Shown: in pieces, positions 31,955-42,300 of the stretch | Layout of the letters: the number at the start of each line of letters is the position of its first letter | How positions within the stretch are numbered: position 1 is the first letter of the stretch | The notes under the pieces: model-generated | What the model saw: only the letters and a program-made list of their open reading frames with translations | Databases searched by the model: none | What the model was told of the DNA's origin: nothing | Assembly: GCA_963836405.1 (NCBI GenBank) | Contig: CAWIJL010000013.1 | Location: forward strand, 1-64,000 | Direction of reading: 5' to 3' | DNA length: 64,000 nucleotides | DNA from: CAWIJJ01 sp963836405 | GTDB taxonomy: Bacteria; Acidobacteriota; Terriglobia; Bryobacterales; Bryobacteraceae | Made by a program: the position numbers and the translations under genes

Positions 31955-34135
31955 TCAACGAAACTCGCGTGAGATGTTGAATTTGCGCATGCGGGATTGC
32001 AGGGTCGTTCGCTTCAGTCCCAGTCGAGCCGCCGCTCCGTCCGGACCTCCGACCTGGCCTCTTGCCTCTTCCAGCGCCTCTAGTATCCTCGCCCGGTCGG
32101 CGTTGTGCGGTTCCGCCGGCGAGGTTATGGTCAACGTAGTAGGAATCGTTTTGCCGGTGAGCTCGGTCATGGGCACTTGAAGGGCACGCCCGTTGGTCAG
32201 AATGACCGAACGCTCCAGCACGTTCTGCAACTCGCGGATGTTGCCAGGCCAGTAGTAGTTCGTGAGTGCGTCCAGAACGGACGTTGGAATCGTATCGATG
32301 TTGCGGCCCATGCGCTGCGCGTGCCTCTGGACGAAGTAGCGCGTCAGCAGCGGTATATCTTCCCGCCGGTCCCGCAAGGGCGGAACGTGCAAGGGAAAGA
32401 CATGCAGGCGATAGTATAGGTCGGCGCGAAACGTGTTGTCCTCCACCATCGCCTTCAAATCCCGATTGGTGGCGGCGACCAGGCGCGCGTCGGTACGGAT
32501 GGTGCGGGTGCCGCCCACACGTTCGAACTCCTGATCCTGAATGGCGCGCAATAGCTTGGGCTGCAGTTCCAGCGGCATTTCCCCTATCTCATCGAGAAAC
32601 AGCGTGCCTCCGTGAGCCAGTTCGAAGCGGCCGATCTTCTGTGCCACCGCTCCGGTGAACGATCCCTTCTCGTGCCCGAACAGCTCGCTCTCGAGCAGGC
32701 TGGCGGGAATCGCCGCGCAGTTCACCTTCACGAAACTGCCCTTGCTGCGGCCGCTCAAATCGTGAATGGCACGGGCAACGAGTTCTTTTCCTGTGCCTGT
32801 TTCGCCCGTGATGAGAACAGTGGCACCCGTCGGGGCCACGATCTGAATGCCGTTAACGACTGATTGAAAACCAAGCCCTTCGCCTACCATGTTCCCGATG
32901 TTCTGGTCGAGGCGGATCTCGTCTTCCAGGTAGAGCTTCTCGGTAGCGAGCCGCTCCTTTATTTCTCCCAGCTCCCGAAAGCCGAGTGAGTTCGACACCG
33001 TCATGCCGATCTGGCTGGCGACCTGCACCAGGAACTCGACGTCCTCAGAAGTCCAGGAATCGTCTGTCATCCGATTGAGCGCCAGCGTGCCGATAATGCG
33101 ATTTCGTGCGATCAATGGAACCGAGCAAATGGATCTATATCCGAGTTCCAGAAAACGCCGGAAATTCGGATTCGGATAACGGTCGATATCGGCTTCGCCG
33201 GCTACTACGGGTTTTCCGGTGGCGAGCACCTCTTCCGCCGGCATGCCTACCGGGTTGAACGGTCCCTTCAATGGCTCAAGAAGCTGCGGAATCGTGGAAT
33301 GCAGTGCGTATACATCGAGGCTGCCGGTCTCATTGCAAAGCGTGAGTAGCGCGCTATCGTGCCGGATGACCTTTGAGAGCTGGTCGGATATCGCGGAGAA
33401 TAGCTCGTCTCGATCGAGCTTCGACACCAGCGCATCGGTGATATCGAACAGGGTTCGCAACCGGTCCCTCTCCCGGACCGCCACCTGCTTTGCCAGGTAG
33501 GACTCCACGGCAACGGCGAACTCGCTGGCAACGCGCTCCAGGAACGCGATCTCGGCCGGACTTGGCTCGCTCGGGGCTACGCAGCAGAAGCCGAACGCGC
33601 CGAGCCGGCTATTCCCCGTAGTCAGTGGGACGAGTATCAAAGTGCTGATGTTGAAGGCGCGAGTGCGCCTGACGAACTCCGGCCAGCGGGTTTCCGACTG
33701 GACCGATGTGACGACCAGGGGCCGCTGGTTTTGCCATACCCAACCAGCCGGATCCTGATCGACCGGCAGCCGCAGGCTCGTGATCACGGGATTGCACGGC
33801 TCATTCAGGATATGCCCTTGCATGGTGTTGCTGCCAGAATCATGCAGAATGAGCCCGATGTGATCAAAGCTGACGATCTGGCGAAGGGACTCGGCGGCGC
33901 CTGCCAGCAGGCTTCTCAGGTCTGTGCGGCCGGCGATGGCGCGCGAAAGCGCCATGACGGCGCGGTAGAGCGCGTCCCGGCGGGTGCCGTTCTCGCCGCT
34001 GATCCGGATGATGGAGTCCGTCGGTACTACGCTCTCGATCCCTTCCACCGCGCGCCGCACGGCTTCGCTGCCGCCGGAGATGTCGTCAAAACGAAGCTCG
34101 CTCCCGTTCTCGGATTCCAGATTCACGTTCTCCAT
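31955..34135 (-). CDS. EBP2: GAF-GAF-AAA+-Fis sigma-54-dependent activator
   Basis: 726 residues, a close paralogue of EBP1 with an extra N-terminal extension of about 40 residues. Two GAF-like regions (about 75-215 and 235-385), then AAA+ with GETGTGKELVARA, GSFTGA (Ser variant), TLFLDEIGEMP, and a Fis-type HTH ending AARLGLKRTTLQSRMRKFNI. No convincing -24/-12 element is seen before it, unlike EBP1. A CCCCAAAAAGTGGTA motif shared with the EBP3 upstream region lies at 34293-34307. The ligand sensed by GAF is unknown. Cotranscription with the Clp-like and TPR genes is likely. Confidence 0.92.
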   Translation of the reverse strand: MENVNLESENGSELRFDDISGGSEAVRRAVEGIESVVPTDSIIRISGENGTRRDALYRAVMALSRAIAGRTDLRSLLAGAAESLRQIVSFDHIGLILHDSGSNTMQGHILNEPCNPVITSLRLPVDQDPAGWVWQNQRPLVVTSVQSETRWPEFVRRTRAFNISTLILVPLTTGNSRLGAFGFCCVAPSEPSPAEIAFLERVASEFAVAVESYLAKQVAVRERDRLRTLFDITDALVSKLDRDELFSAISDQLSKVIRHDSALLTLCNETGSLDVYALHSTIPQLLEPLKGPFNPVGMPAEEVLATGKPVVAGEADIDRYPNPNFRRFLELGYRSICSVPLIARNRIIGTLALNRMTDDSWTSEDVEFLVQVASQIGMTVSNSLGFRELGEIKERLATEKLYLEDEIRLDQNIGNMVGEGLGFQSVVNGIQIVAPTGATVLITGETGTGKELVARAIHDLSGRSKGSFVKVNCAAIPASLLESELFGHEKGSFTGAVAQKIGRFELAHGGTLFLDEIGEMPLELQPKLLRAIQDQEFERVGGTRTIRTDARLVAATNRDLKAMVEDNTFRADLYYRLHVFPLHVPPLRDRREDIPLLTRYFVQRHAQRMGRNIDTIPTSVLDALTNYYWPGNIRELQNVLERSVILTNGRALQVPMTELTGKTIPTTLTITSPAEPHNADRARILEALEEARGQVGGPDGAAARLGLKRTTLQSRMRKFNISREFR

Positions 34136-34149
34136 GACCTATCCTCCTC

Positions 34150-34227
34150 TCACGCAGCCCGCAATGCCTCTGTTGACTCCACGACTTGCTGCGAAATCGT
34201 TTGGAGCACTTCCGGATACATGGCCAT
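34150..34227 (-). CDS. Possible 25-aa leader peptide before EBP2
   Basis: MAMYPEVLQTISQQVVESTEALRAA, written here as two parts: MAMYPEVLQTIS and QQVVESTEALRAA. Its stop is 14 bp before the EBP2 ATG. Composition is protein-like but the ORF is very short and has only AGCAGG as a ribosome site; it may be chance. Confidence 0.25.
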   Translation of the reverse strand: MAMYPEVLQTISQQVVESTEALRAA

Positions 34228-34292
34228 TGTGCACCTGCTGCTACCGTGGGCCAACCCTCCATCGTCGTGTTGCTGGTTGAATCAATCGTGAA

Positions 34293-34307
34293 AGCGGCCT
34301 GTACCAC
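34293..34307. promoter_or_regulatory. Motif shared by EBP2 and EBP3 upstream regions
   Basis: Plus strand TACCACTTTTTGGGG; a near copy TACCACTTTCTGGGG is at 56046-56060 upstream of EBP3. A related TACACTTTTTGG follows the ISL3-type transposase at 54206. Either a regulatory site or an insertion-sequence end. Confidence 0.35.
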
Positions 34308-34422
34308 TTTTTGGGGAGTCTCCAGTCAACCTGAGTAGGCCCAAACGGGACGTGGTACCTCCACTGCCGGGTGATAAAATGTTGCACACCCGAAACCGAA
34401 ACGAGCCGCAAACGCTGAGCCT

Positions 34423-37400
34423 ATGTCAAGAATGGTTCTGGAGGCAGAACAACTCGCCGAAGCCGGAGTCGCACAGCAGCGCTGCGCACACGTTCATCGA
34501 TGGAAGCCCCCGACCGCCGCTATCCTCGCCTCAGTTCTGCTGACCAGCCTCTTGATAGCTACCGTCCCCGCACTAGGCTATCCGGCGCAGTACCTCCCCA
34601 CGGTCTGGCAAACAGAACAAGGACTGTCAGGGAACTCCGTCACTGCCCTATTGCAGGATCACGAAGGTTATCTCTGGATAGGCACATTCGGAGGGCTCGC
34701 CCGCTTTGATGGCGTAACGTTCAGGGTTTTGGAACCGGGGGCTACTCCAGGTCTCGACAGCAGTAACATCCTCTCCCTCTACGAGAGTCGTCCGGGAGTC
34801 TTGTGGATCGGTACTGTGGCCGGAGGAATCTACCGGCTGGAAAACGGCGTTGCCACCAAGTACACCGACAGCAACGGATTGCCGAGCAGATTGATCAGCT
34901 CGATTCTTGGAGACGCCGGAGGGGGCATTTGGGCCAACACGTCGCAGGGAGTCGCTCACTTTGACGGTGCGAAGTGGGAAGCTCACTCCGTTCACAAGGG
35001 GAAACCGGTCAGCGATTTCTACCTACAGGCTCGCGACGGAAGTATGTGGTTCCGCTCGGGAGCAGACCTCGTGCGTTTCGACGCCGATGGCTCCATCGCG
35101 ACCTTGCGCGTCCGCAAGCCGAGTGCATTTCTGGTTCAAGAAGCGCGTGACGGAAGTGTTTGGATTGCCGTCCGCGACGAGTACCGGTTGGTGCGCTACT
35201 CCCAGGGCGTCTTCTCTGACCAGCCGTTACCGCCCCTTCGGAAGCCCGAATGGATCGCCAAATCCCCGGAGTATGTGCTCGCCATGGCGGAGAACACGCA
35301 TGGAGACTTGCTGCTGCTCACACCGGCCGGCCTCGTCCGGGTTGTGGGAGGGAAGCTCAGTCCTCCCGAACCCGTATCGTTACCTGCGGATGCCGGCGAC
35401 TTGCCCAAGGTGCGCACGCTCCTGGTAGATCGGGAAGGCAATCTTTGGGTTGGCACGATTGGGAAGGGGCTGGTTCGCCTCCGGCCAGCCCCGATGACGG
35501 CCTATGGAAAGGAAGAGGGCCTTTCAGACTCCAGCTTCAATACGGTGTTTCAGGATCGGGAGGGCCGCATTTGGCTGGGTGGGGATCTTCTCTATCGGTT
35601 CGATGGGCATCAGTTTCATGTGGTTCCGCAGGTCGCCGACATTCGCGCCATTGCCCAGTCAGGCGATGGCGACCTGTGGTTCGGTGGCTATGGCGGATTG
35701 TATCGATGGCGATCGGGCGTGCTGAGCCATTTCAAGCTGGATGTGTCGCCCATAAAGACCATTTATCCGGATCCCGACGGCACACTGTGGATCGGTGTAC
35801 CGCCGGAGGAGCGCCCGGGAGGGCTCTACCGCTTTCATGAGGGGAAACTGGATCAGATCCCCGGTGTCTCTGGCGTGCAGAAACTCATGGAGAATCGGGA
35901 CGGTGGCTTTTGGGCGCACGCAAACGAAGGGCTGTTCAGTGTCCGCGGCGGCAAAGCCACCTTGTATCAGCAAAGCCGAAGTCTCCCTCCTCTAAGGGTG
36001 AACGTTTTCCAGGATTCGGCTGGGACTCTCTGGTTTGCGACGGTTGGCCGGGGGTTGTTCCGGTTTCACCCCGGTCGCTCGCAAGCGATTGCGAGGAAAG
36101 ACGGTCTTCCCAGTAGCGAATTGGGCAATGTTTGGGAGGACGGGAAGCGTAATCTCTGGGTCGGCTCCAATAAGGGCATCTTTCGTCTCGGTCTGAAGGA
36201 TCTCAATGATTTTGCCGATGGGAAAGTCCGTTCCGTTCTGCCCGTCTCCTACGACGTTGCCGAGGGCATGCGAAGCAGCGAATGCAATGACGGGAACCCG
36301 GGCATCTGGCAAACTACCGACGGGCGGATTTGGTTCGCTACCGTGCGCGGCGTGGTGGCGGTTGACCCCGCCGCCGGCAGTCGCCTGCCGCCGCCGGTGG
36401 TGGTGGAGGAGGCAACGGCAGACAAGGTGACGCTGGCCCGCGACGGCCGGACTTCGGCGCGGGCGGGCAATAACAACTTCGATTTCCGCTTCACGGCGCT
36501 GAGCCTCTCCGCGCCGGAAAAGGTGCGCTTCAAATACCGGCTGGAACCCTATGACAAAGACTGGGTGGACGCAGGCGGCGCGCGCGCGGCGCACTACACC
36601 AACATGGCTCCTGGAAGCTATTCGTTCCACGTCATCGCAGCGAACAGTTTCGGTATTTGGAACGAGCAGGGGGCGAGCCTGGGGTTCGTGCTGCGGCCGC
36701 ACTTTTACCAGACGATCTGGTTCTACGCGCTCTGCGCCACCGCCCTTTTGGGACTGCTGTGGATGGCCCACCAGTTCCGTCTCCGGCAACTGCAGCAGGC
36801 CTTCAACATGCGCCTGGAGGAGCGTGTCGAGGAGCGGACGCGTATTGCGCGCGAGTTGCACGATACGCTGTTGCAGAGTTTTCAGGGGCTGATGTTCTCT
36901 TTTCAGGCGGCGCGCAACCTGCTCCCCGGGCGCACCGAAGAGGCCATCCGTACGCTCGACGGCGCCATCCGCAAGGGAGACGAGGCTGTCGCCGAAGGCC
37001 GTGATGCCATTCAGAACCTGCGCCTCGGGTCCGATCAGCGGCGCCTGGAAGACCTCCTCACCGCCACGGGTCAGGAACTCAGGGACGCCCAGGATGGGAA
37101 CAACCCTCCAGTCGCTTTCCAGGTCATCATGGAGGGGCAGCCGCGAACCCTGACTCCTTTGCTCCAGGATGAGATCTACCGGATCGCTCGTGAGGTATTG
37201 CGAAACGCTTTCCGGCACGCTTGCGCCAGCCGGATTGAAGCCGCAATTCACTACGAGCCACACCTGTTCCGGTTGCGGATCCGTGATGATGGAAAGGGCA
37301 TTGAGGCGGCTCTTCTGCAGGTAGGCGCACGCCCGGGCCACTGGGGGCTGCCCGGGATCCGGGAGCGGGCCAAGCGAATTGGAGCGCGGCTGAAACTCTG

Positions 37401-37518
37401 GAGCGAAAGCGGAGCAGGTACGGAAGTGGAGTTGACCGTGCCGGCATCGGTCGCTTACGCTGCGCCTAATGGCCGCCGCCGATTTAGGCTCTTCCGGATG
37501 AAAACCAAGAGCTCATGA
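34423..37518 (+). CDS. Two-component sensor kinase HK1 (beta-propeller, Y_Y_Y, HisKA_3)
   Basis: 1031 residues. N-terminal anchor (AILASVLLTSLLIATVPALG) then about 14 propeller-type repeats (GYLWIGTFGGLARFDG, GVLWIGTVAGGIYRLENG, GNLWVGTIGKGLVRL), a Y_Y_Y domain (VRFKYRLEPYDKDWVDAG), one membrane span (IWFYALCATALLGLLWMA), a HisKA_3 dimer domain with His813 in RIARELHDTLLQSFQG, and a HATPase with DDGKGI and GLPGIRERAKRIGA. The large periplasmic propeller presumably senses a ligand, often glycan-related in relatives. It pairs with the RR1 gene 73 bp downstream. Confidence 0.93.
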   Translation: MSRMVLEAEQLAEAGVAQQRCAHVHRWKPPTAAILASVLLTSLLIATVPALGYPAQYLPTVWQTEQGLSGNSVTALLQDHEGYLWIGTFGGLARFDGVTFRVLEPGATPGLDSSNILSLYESRPGVLWIGTVAGGIYRLENGVATKYTDSNGLPSRLISSILGDAGGGIWANTSQGVAHFDGAKWEAHSVHKGKPVSDFYLQARDGSMWFRSGADLVRFDADGSIATLRVRKPSAFLVQEARDGSVWIAVRDEYRLVRYSQGVFSDQPLPPLRKPEWIAKSPEYVLAMAENTHGDLLLLTPAGLVRVVGGKLSPPEPVSLPADAGDLPKVRTLLVDREGNLWVGTIGKGLVRLRPAPMTAYGKEEGLSDSSFNTVFQDREGRIWLGGDLLYRFDGHQFHVVPQVADIRAIAQSGDGDLWFGGYGGLYRWRSGVLSHFKLDVSPIKTIYPDPDGTLWIGVPPEERPGGLYRFHEGKLDQIPGVSGVQKLMENRDGGFWAHANEGLFSVRGGKATLYQQSRSLPPLRVNVFQDSAGTLWFATVGRGLFRFHPGRSQAIARKDGLPSSELGNVWEDGKRNLWVGSNKGIFRLGLKDLNDFADGKVRSVLPVSYDVAEGMRSSECNDGNPGIWQTTDGRIWFATVRGVVAVDPAAGSRLPPPVVVEEATADKVTLARDGRTSARAGNNNFDFRFTALSLSAPEKVRFKYRLEPYDKDWVDAGGARAAHYTNMAPGSYSFHVIAANSFGIWNEQGASLGFVLRPHFYQTIWFYALCATALLGLLWMAHQFRLRQLQQAFNMRLEERVEERTRIARELHDTLLQSFQGLMFSFQAARNLLPGRTEEAIRTLDGAIRKGDEAVAEGRDAIQNLRLGSDQRRLEDLLTATGQELRDAQDGNNPPVAFQVIMEGQPRTLTPLLQDEIYRIAREVLRNAFRHACASRIEAAIHYEPHLFRLRIRDDGKGIEAALLQVGARPGHWGLPGIRERAKRIGARLKLWSESGAGTEVELTVPASVAYAAPNGRRRFRLFRMKTKSS

Positions 37519-37591
37519 GCAACGCACGCACTCTCTGGTCGTTATAACATGATAGAAAGGTATCGGCCATAGCCGGAGAGCTGGCGACCAC

Positions 37592-38251
37592 TTGAGCGGC
37601 GCTGAAAAACCAATTCGAGTCCTGATAGTGGATGACCACCCGCTGCTTCGGGAAGGGATCGCAGCCCTAATCTCGGCGGAACCCGACATGCAATTGGTAG
37701 CTGAAGCTCCCAACGGCAGGGAGGCCCTCGCACAATTCAAGCTGAAGCGCCCCGACGTCACCTTGATGGACCTGCAGATGCCTGACATGGGGGGCATCGA
37801 GGCGATCATCGCCATTCGTTCGGAATTTCCGAACGCCCGCATCATTGTGCTGACTACCTATTCGGGAGACGTCCAAGTCCTCCGGGCACTGAAAGCCGGC
37901 GCGCGGGCTTACCTGTTAAAGGGGCACGTAAACACGGAACTCCTGGAGGTCATTCGCGCCGTGCATCGCGGGCAAAAACGCATCCCGCCGGAGATTGCCG
38001 CCGAGTTGGCCGATCATGCCACCGAGGACGAACTCAGCCCCCGCGAGATTGACGTGCTGCGGCTGATTGCGGCCGGCAACGGGAATCGGGAGGTTGCCGC
38101 TCAGCTCTCTATTACGGAAGAAACCGTCAAGAACCACGTCACTCACATCCTGGCGAAACTGGGAGCCAACGACCGCACCCATGCCGTAACCATCGGAATC
38201 AAGCGCGGATACATCGAGCTCTGGAACCGCAAGTCAGAGGGCGCGAGCTAA
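37592..38251 (+). CDS. NarL/FixJ-type response regulator RR1
   Basis: 219 residues: receiver with VDDHPLLREG acidic pocket, phospho-acceptor Asp in DVTLMDLQMPD, the conserved Lys in YLLKGH, then LuxR-type HTH (LSPREIDVLRLIAAGNGNREVAAQLSI). Probably phosphorylated by HK1. The start is a TTG at 37592; no internal ATG precedes the acidic pocket. Paralogue of RR2; the receiver and HTH differ mostly on the surface. Confidence 0.92.
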   Translation: MSGAEKPIRVLIVDDHPLLREGIAALISAEPDMQLVAEAPNGREALAQFKLKRPDVTLMDLQMPDMGGIEAIIAIRSEFPNARIIVLTTYSGDVQVLRALKAGARAYLLKGHVNTELLEVIRAVHRGQKRIPPEIAAELADHATEDELSPREIDVLRLIAAGNGNREVAAQLSITEETVKNHVTHILAKLGANDRTHAVTIGIKRGYIELWNRKSEGAS

Positions 38252-38273
38252 TTGGCGCCACATCGACTCGCGC

Positions 38274-38648
38274 TCAAGGCTCCGGGGGAAGCAGTTGCTT
38301 CCTTCCATACAGCCGCGCATCGATAGACCAGGCGCCCGGACCGATCATCGCCAGGCTGATGCCAAGGGTTGCCAAAACGAGGGCCGACGACTGGATCCCG
38401 CCCTGGCTCAAACCAATCCACACCTCTACGACGCCGGCCAGCACTCCCGCTACGGGAGTCCATAGCCCTCCCAGTAGGAGAACGCCAGCGGCAGCTCCGA
38501 CGATTTGTAGCACGACCAGCCCGGTATGAGCCTCCCCACTCACGGCGGCGGTTCCGCGATAAATGAGAGCCCCTCCCGCGACGAGGCGTAGCAGCAGAAT
38601 TCCTCCGCCGGGCGAACCGTCAGCGAAGGTTGAAAATAGCCGTTGCAA
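38274..38648 (-). CDS. DoxX-family four-helix membrane protein
   Basis: 124 residues with four hydrophobic spans and the DoxX-like opening GILLLRLVAGGALIYRG, then AAAGVLLLGGLWTPVAGVLAG. DoxX proteins are small membrane proteins linked to quinol/thiosulfate metabolism or redox stress in some species, but function differs and none is assigned here. It lies between the two response-regulator genes, tail to tail with RR1 (22 bp) and head-on to the RR2 3' end. Confidence 0.8.
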   Translation of the reverse strand: MQRLFSTFADGSPGGGILLLRLVAGGALIYRGTAAVSGEAHTGLVVLQIVGAAAGVLLLGGLWTPVAGVLAGVVEVWIGLSQGGIQSSALVLATLGISLAMIGPGAWSIDARLYGRKQLLPPEP

Positions 38649-38730
38649 AGTATCCCGTCTTGAGCGTAAGAAATTCGAGGCCGGCCGGGAAGATCAGAAA
38701 CGGGGATCAGGCACTCCTACTTTAGTGTTA

Positions 38731-39363
38731 TTACAGTTCGATGACTCCCCGGTTCAGCCCGATCGTCACGGCATGTGTGCGGTCGTTCGCCCCCAACTTC
38801 GAGAGGATATTCGTCACGTGCCGTTTGACGGTGTCCTCGGCGAGATCGAGTTGCGCCGCGATCTCTTTGTTGGCGTTGCCGGCGGCGATCAAGCGCAAGA
38901 CTTCAAGCTCACGCTCTGACAACTGGTCCTCGCCGGTATGTTCGGCCAGACCCGAAGCCAACTCAGCGGGAATCCGCTTTTGCCCCGCATGTACAGCCCG
39001 GATAGTCGACAGCAGTTCTTTGTTGACACTTCCCTTGAGCAGATACGCACGGGCGCCGGCCTTCAAGGCGCGCACAACCTGGACGTCGCCGGAATACGTT
39101 GAAAGCACGATGAATCGGGCGTCCGGGAACTCGCCGCGAATTGCGATGATCGCTTCGATCCCGTTCATATCGGGCATCTGCAAGTCCATCAGGGTGATGT
39201 CCGGCCGGTGCGTCCGGAACTCCTCCACGGCCTCACGCCCGGTGGATGCTTCGGCCACGAGTTGCATGTCGGACTCCGCACCAATCAAGCGCCGGATGCC
39301 GTTGCGCAACAGAGCGTGGTCGTCTACCGTAAGGACCCGAATCAATTTTCGTCCGGCGAGCAC
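38731..39363 (-). CDS. NarL/FixJ-type response regulator RR2
   Basis: 210 residues from GTG 39363, which has AAGGTG 5 bp upstream overlapping the HK2 stop codon region; the longer frame is a shadow of HK2. Receiver with TVDDHALLRNG, Asp in DITLMDLQMPD, Lys in YLLKGS, and LuxR HTH LSERELEVLRLIAAGNANKEIAAQLDL. Probably the partner of HK2, with which it is translationally coupled (2-bp gap). Confidence 0.92.
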   Translation of the reverse strand: MLAGRKLIRVLTVDDHALLRNGIRRLIGAESDMQLVAEASTGREAVEEFRTHRPDITLMDLQMPDMNGIEAIIAIRGEFPDARFIVLSTYSGDVQVVRALKAGARAYLLKGSVNKELLSTIRAVHAGQKRIPAELASGLAEHTGEDQLSERELEVLRLIAAGNANKEIAAQLDLAEDTVKRHVTNILSKLGANDRTHAVTIGLNRGVIEL

Positions 39364-39365
39364 GA

Positions 39366-42300
39366 TTACACCTTGTTCCTTGGAAACAGCCGCAATCCCC
39401 GGCGGCGATGCGCTGTTCGGTACGCAATCCGGGCCGGTACGGTCAGTTCCGCTTCCGTGCCCGCGCCCGGTTCGCTCCAGAGTTTCAACCGCGCACCGAT
39501 GCGTTTCGCGCGCTCGCGGACGCCCGGCAATCCCCAATGCCCTGGGCGGGCCCCTTGCTCCAGGACCTTGCGGTCGATGCCCTTTCCATTATCGCGAATC
39601 CTTAGCCGAAAAAATTCAGGGTCGTAGGCGATCTCCGCCTCGATGCGGCCGGCGAGCGCGTGCTGAAAGGCGTTTCGAAGGATCTCGCGCGCGATCCGAT
39701 AGACCTCGTCCTGCAGGAGTGGCGGCAGGGACTGCGGCGTTCCCTCTGTCATGACCCGGAAATCCGGCGGATTGCCCTCCGTACCGGGAGGCCTCGCGAG
39801 TTCCTTCCCGGCGGCGGTGAGCAGATGTTCGAGATTGCTCTCCAACTCCGGTGTGGCCCGTAGACCTTGAATCGCATCGCGGCCTTCGGCTATGGCGTCG
39901 TCACCCTCGCGGATGGCGTGGTCAAGCGTTCGCATAGCCTCCTCGATACGCGCCGGAAGCAGGTTGCGCGCCGCCTGAAACGAGAACAACAGGCCCTGTA
40001 CGCTCTGCAGCAGGGTATCGTGCAGTTCGCGCGCGATGCGCATTCGCTCTTCGACGCGGCCCTCCAGGCGCATGTCGAATTCGTGCTGCAGTCGCTGGTC
40101 CCGAAACTGGTAGGCTACCCATAGCAATGCCAGAAAAGCGGACGCGCAGAGGGCGCGAAACCAATTCGTCTGGTAGTACGCCGGCGCGACGGAGAACTCG
40201 AGCGCGTCGCCCGTGTTGTTCCAGACCCCGCTGTTGTTGGAGGCGGTGACGCGGAAGCGGTACTTGCGAGGCGGCAGATTCGAATACTGCGCGTGACGCT
40301 GATTGATGACTTCCTTCCAGTCCGGGTCCTGGCCTTCCAGTTTGTACTTGAAATGGACCTTCTCCGGCGCCGCCAGGCTGAGCGCCGTGAAATCGATCCC
40401 CAGGTCGCGAACGTTGGCGGGCAGGCGCATCCCTTGCCTGACCTGGTACGGCTTTCCGTTGGTACTGACTTGCTCGATGTGCACCGGGGGTGGGACCTGG
40501 TTGACCACAAGATGGCGGGGATCGACCACTTGGACGCCTTCTCCCGGCACGAACCACAGTTTGCCATCGGTGGACTTCGCGACGGGAGGACCGTAGTATG
40601 CAGGCGAAACCGCGTGGAGGCTGAGGCCGTCGGCCGCATCCCAAACCGTTGTTTTGATCCTGCGCTGTGGGTCGGCGATCCAGCCATCCAGTTCGGTCCG
40701 CGCGATGCGCACCAAGCCGCAGGCGGTATACAGCCAGAGCGAACGGTCGTCATCCTCTATCGTCCAGTGAATCGCATCGCAGGGCAAACCATTCCTGGTT
40801 GTGAGCGTAGCAATGCGGCCGTCCTTAATGCGGCTCAGGCCGCCCTCCTCGGTTCCGGCCCACACGGCCCCATCCCGATCGAGTCGCAGACCCGGGACAT
40901 GGCCCTTGCCCAACCCATCGGCGGCGGTGTACGGCGCGCGGACCTGACCGTCCTTGAAATACAACACGCCCCCTCCGGTCCAGAATGAAAGCCAAACTCC
41001 GCCTTGGTCAGAGAGTATGACCTTAGCCTGCTGATCGCGTCCCAGGTCGGACCAGGGGAGATGCTCGACCAGACGCCCCTCCAGTAAGTGCGAGAGACCC
41101 CGATTTCCTGAAAGCCAGAGGTTGCCTGCGTTGTCCCCTGTGATGGAATAAACCTCTTTGCTCGCGACGCCATTTACGGCAGCGAACCTGCCGTCCTTGA
41201 AATAAGCAAGTCCGTGATCCGTGAACACCCAGACGCGCCCACGATCATCTTGAAACAGCGACTGTGCCACATTATCCGGCAGTCCGCTTGTTTTGCGGAA
41301 GATGGTGGTCTGTCCATTCTGCCACCTGGTCAAACCATCGTGAGTGGCTACCCAAACGCTCCCATCCGTGGCCGCTATTACCGACGAAGTTAAATCGCTA
41401 GACAAACCTTGTTTGGCAGAAATAGAAGTGACGGGGAGCTCGCGAAACCGGTCGAGTCCCCCGGAGGTGGAGGCCCAGATATTGCCTTCGCGATCCTCGA
41501 AAAGGCCAGCGATGATGTCGCCTGACAGGCCATCGGATTTCCTGAATACGTCCGTCCGGCCGTGATGTACATGGATGAGCCCCCGCTCGTGGGTTCCGAT
41601 CCAGAGACCGCCATCCCGGTCGCGGAGCAGTTTATTCGAGTTGACATCACGCTCCGGCATCGGCGCATTCGGATTGCCTGCGCTGCGAATCGGGTGTGCT
41701 TCCACTTTGTCGCCGGCAAGATGCCGGAGACCCGCGCCTCTCATGCCAATCAGCAGCCGTCCGTCTTCGTCCTTAACCACGTCATCGATGCGCATTCCCG
41801 CCGTCGCATAACGCTTCGGAGGACCTGGTTTCCATCGCCAAAGCCCGGACTCAGCGCCGGCCCAGAGAGTGCCTGAGCTGTCCTCACCCAAACTCCAAAC
41901 GAACAATCCGAAGGCGCCATCGTTCAACTGGCATTGCGTGCTGCCGCTTCGGATTGCGCACAGCCGGCCTGTGGGGGGCCCCGGCGAACCGCCGTGGGTA
42001 CCGGCCCACACGGTTCCTTCCCGGTCTTCGAGCAGCGATGTCACGAAGTGCGTGCCAAGCTCCGGGTACCGGGTCAGTTTGCCGCCATTCCAGCTCACGA
42101 GCCCGGCAAATGTGCCAATCCAAAGAGTGCCGTCACGCGTGACGAGCAGACTGTAAGGGGCACTGGGGAGACGCTCACCCGCAGGTGGTTGCCAGGGGAC
42201 GCTCTGGATGCCATCGAAACGAAACAACCCGGATTCCGCGCCTAACCAGAGATAACCATCCGGGGTTTGCGCCATCGCGAAGATGGTGCCCACGGAGAAC

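Noticed and set aside
34136..34420. Sigma-54 promoter for EBP2
   Set aside because: Several TGG and GC pairs exist but none with N10 spacing and a fitting -12 box; spacings of 8, 9 or 11 were seen.
35992..37341. 449-aa minus-strand ORF inside HK1
   Set aside because: Antisense shadow caused by GC-rich codon bias; the plus strand has clear kinase motifs.
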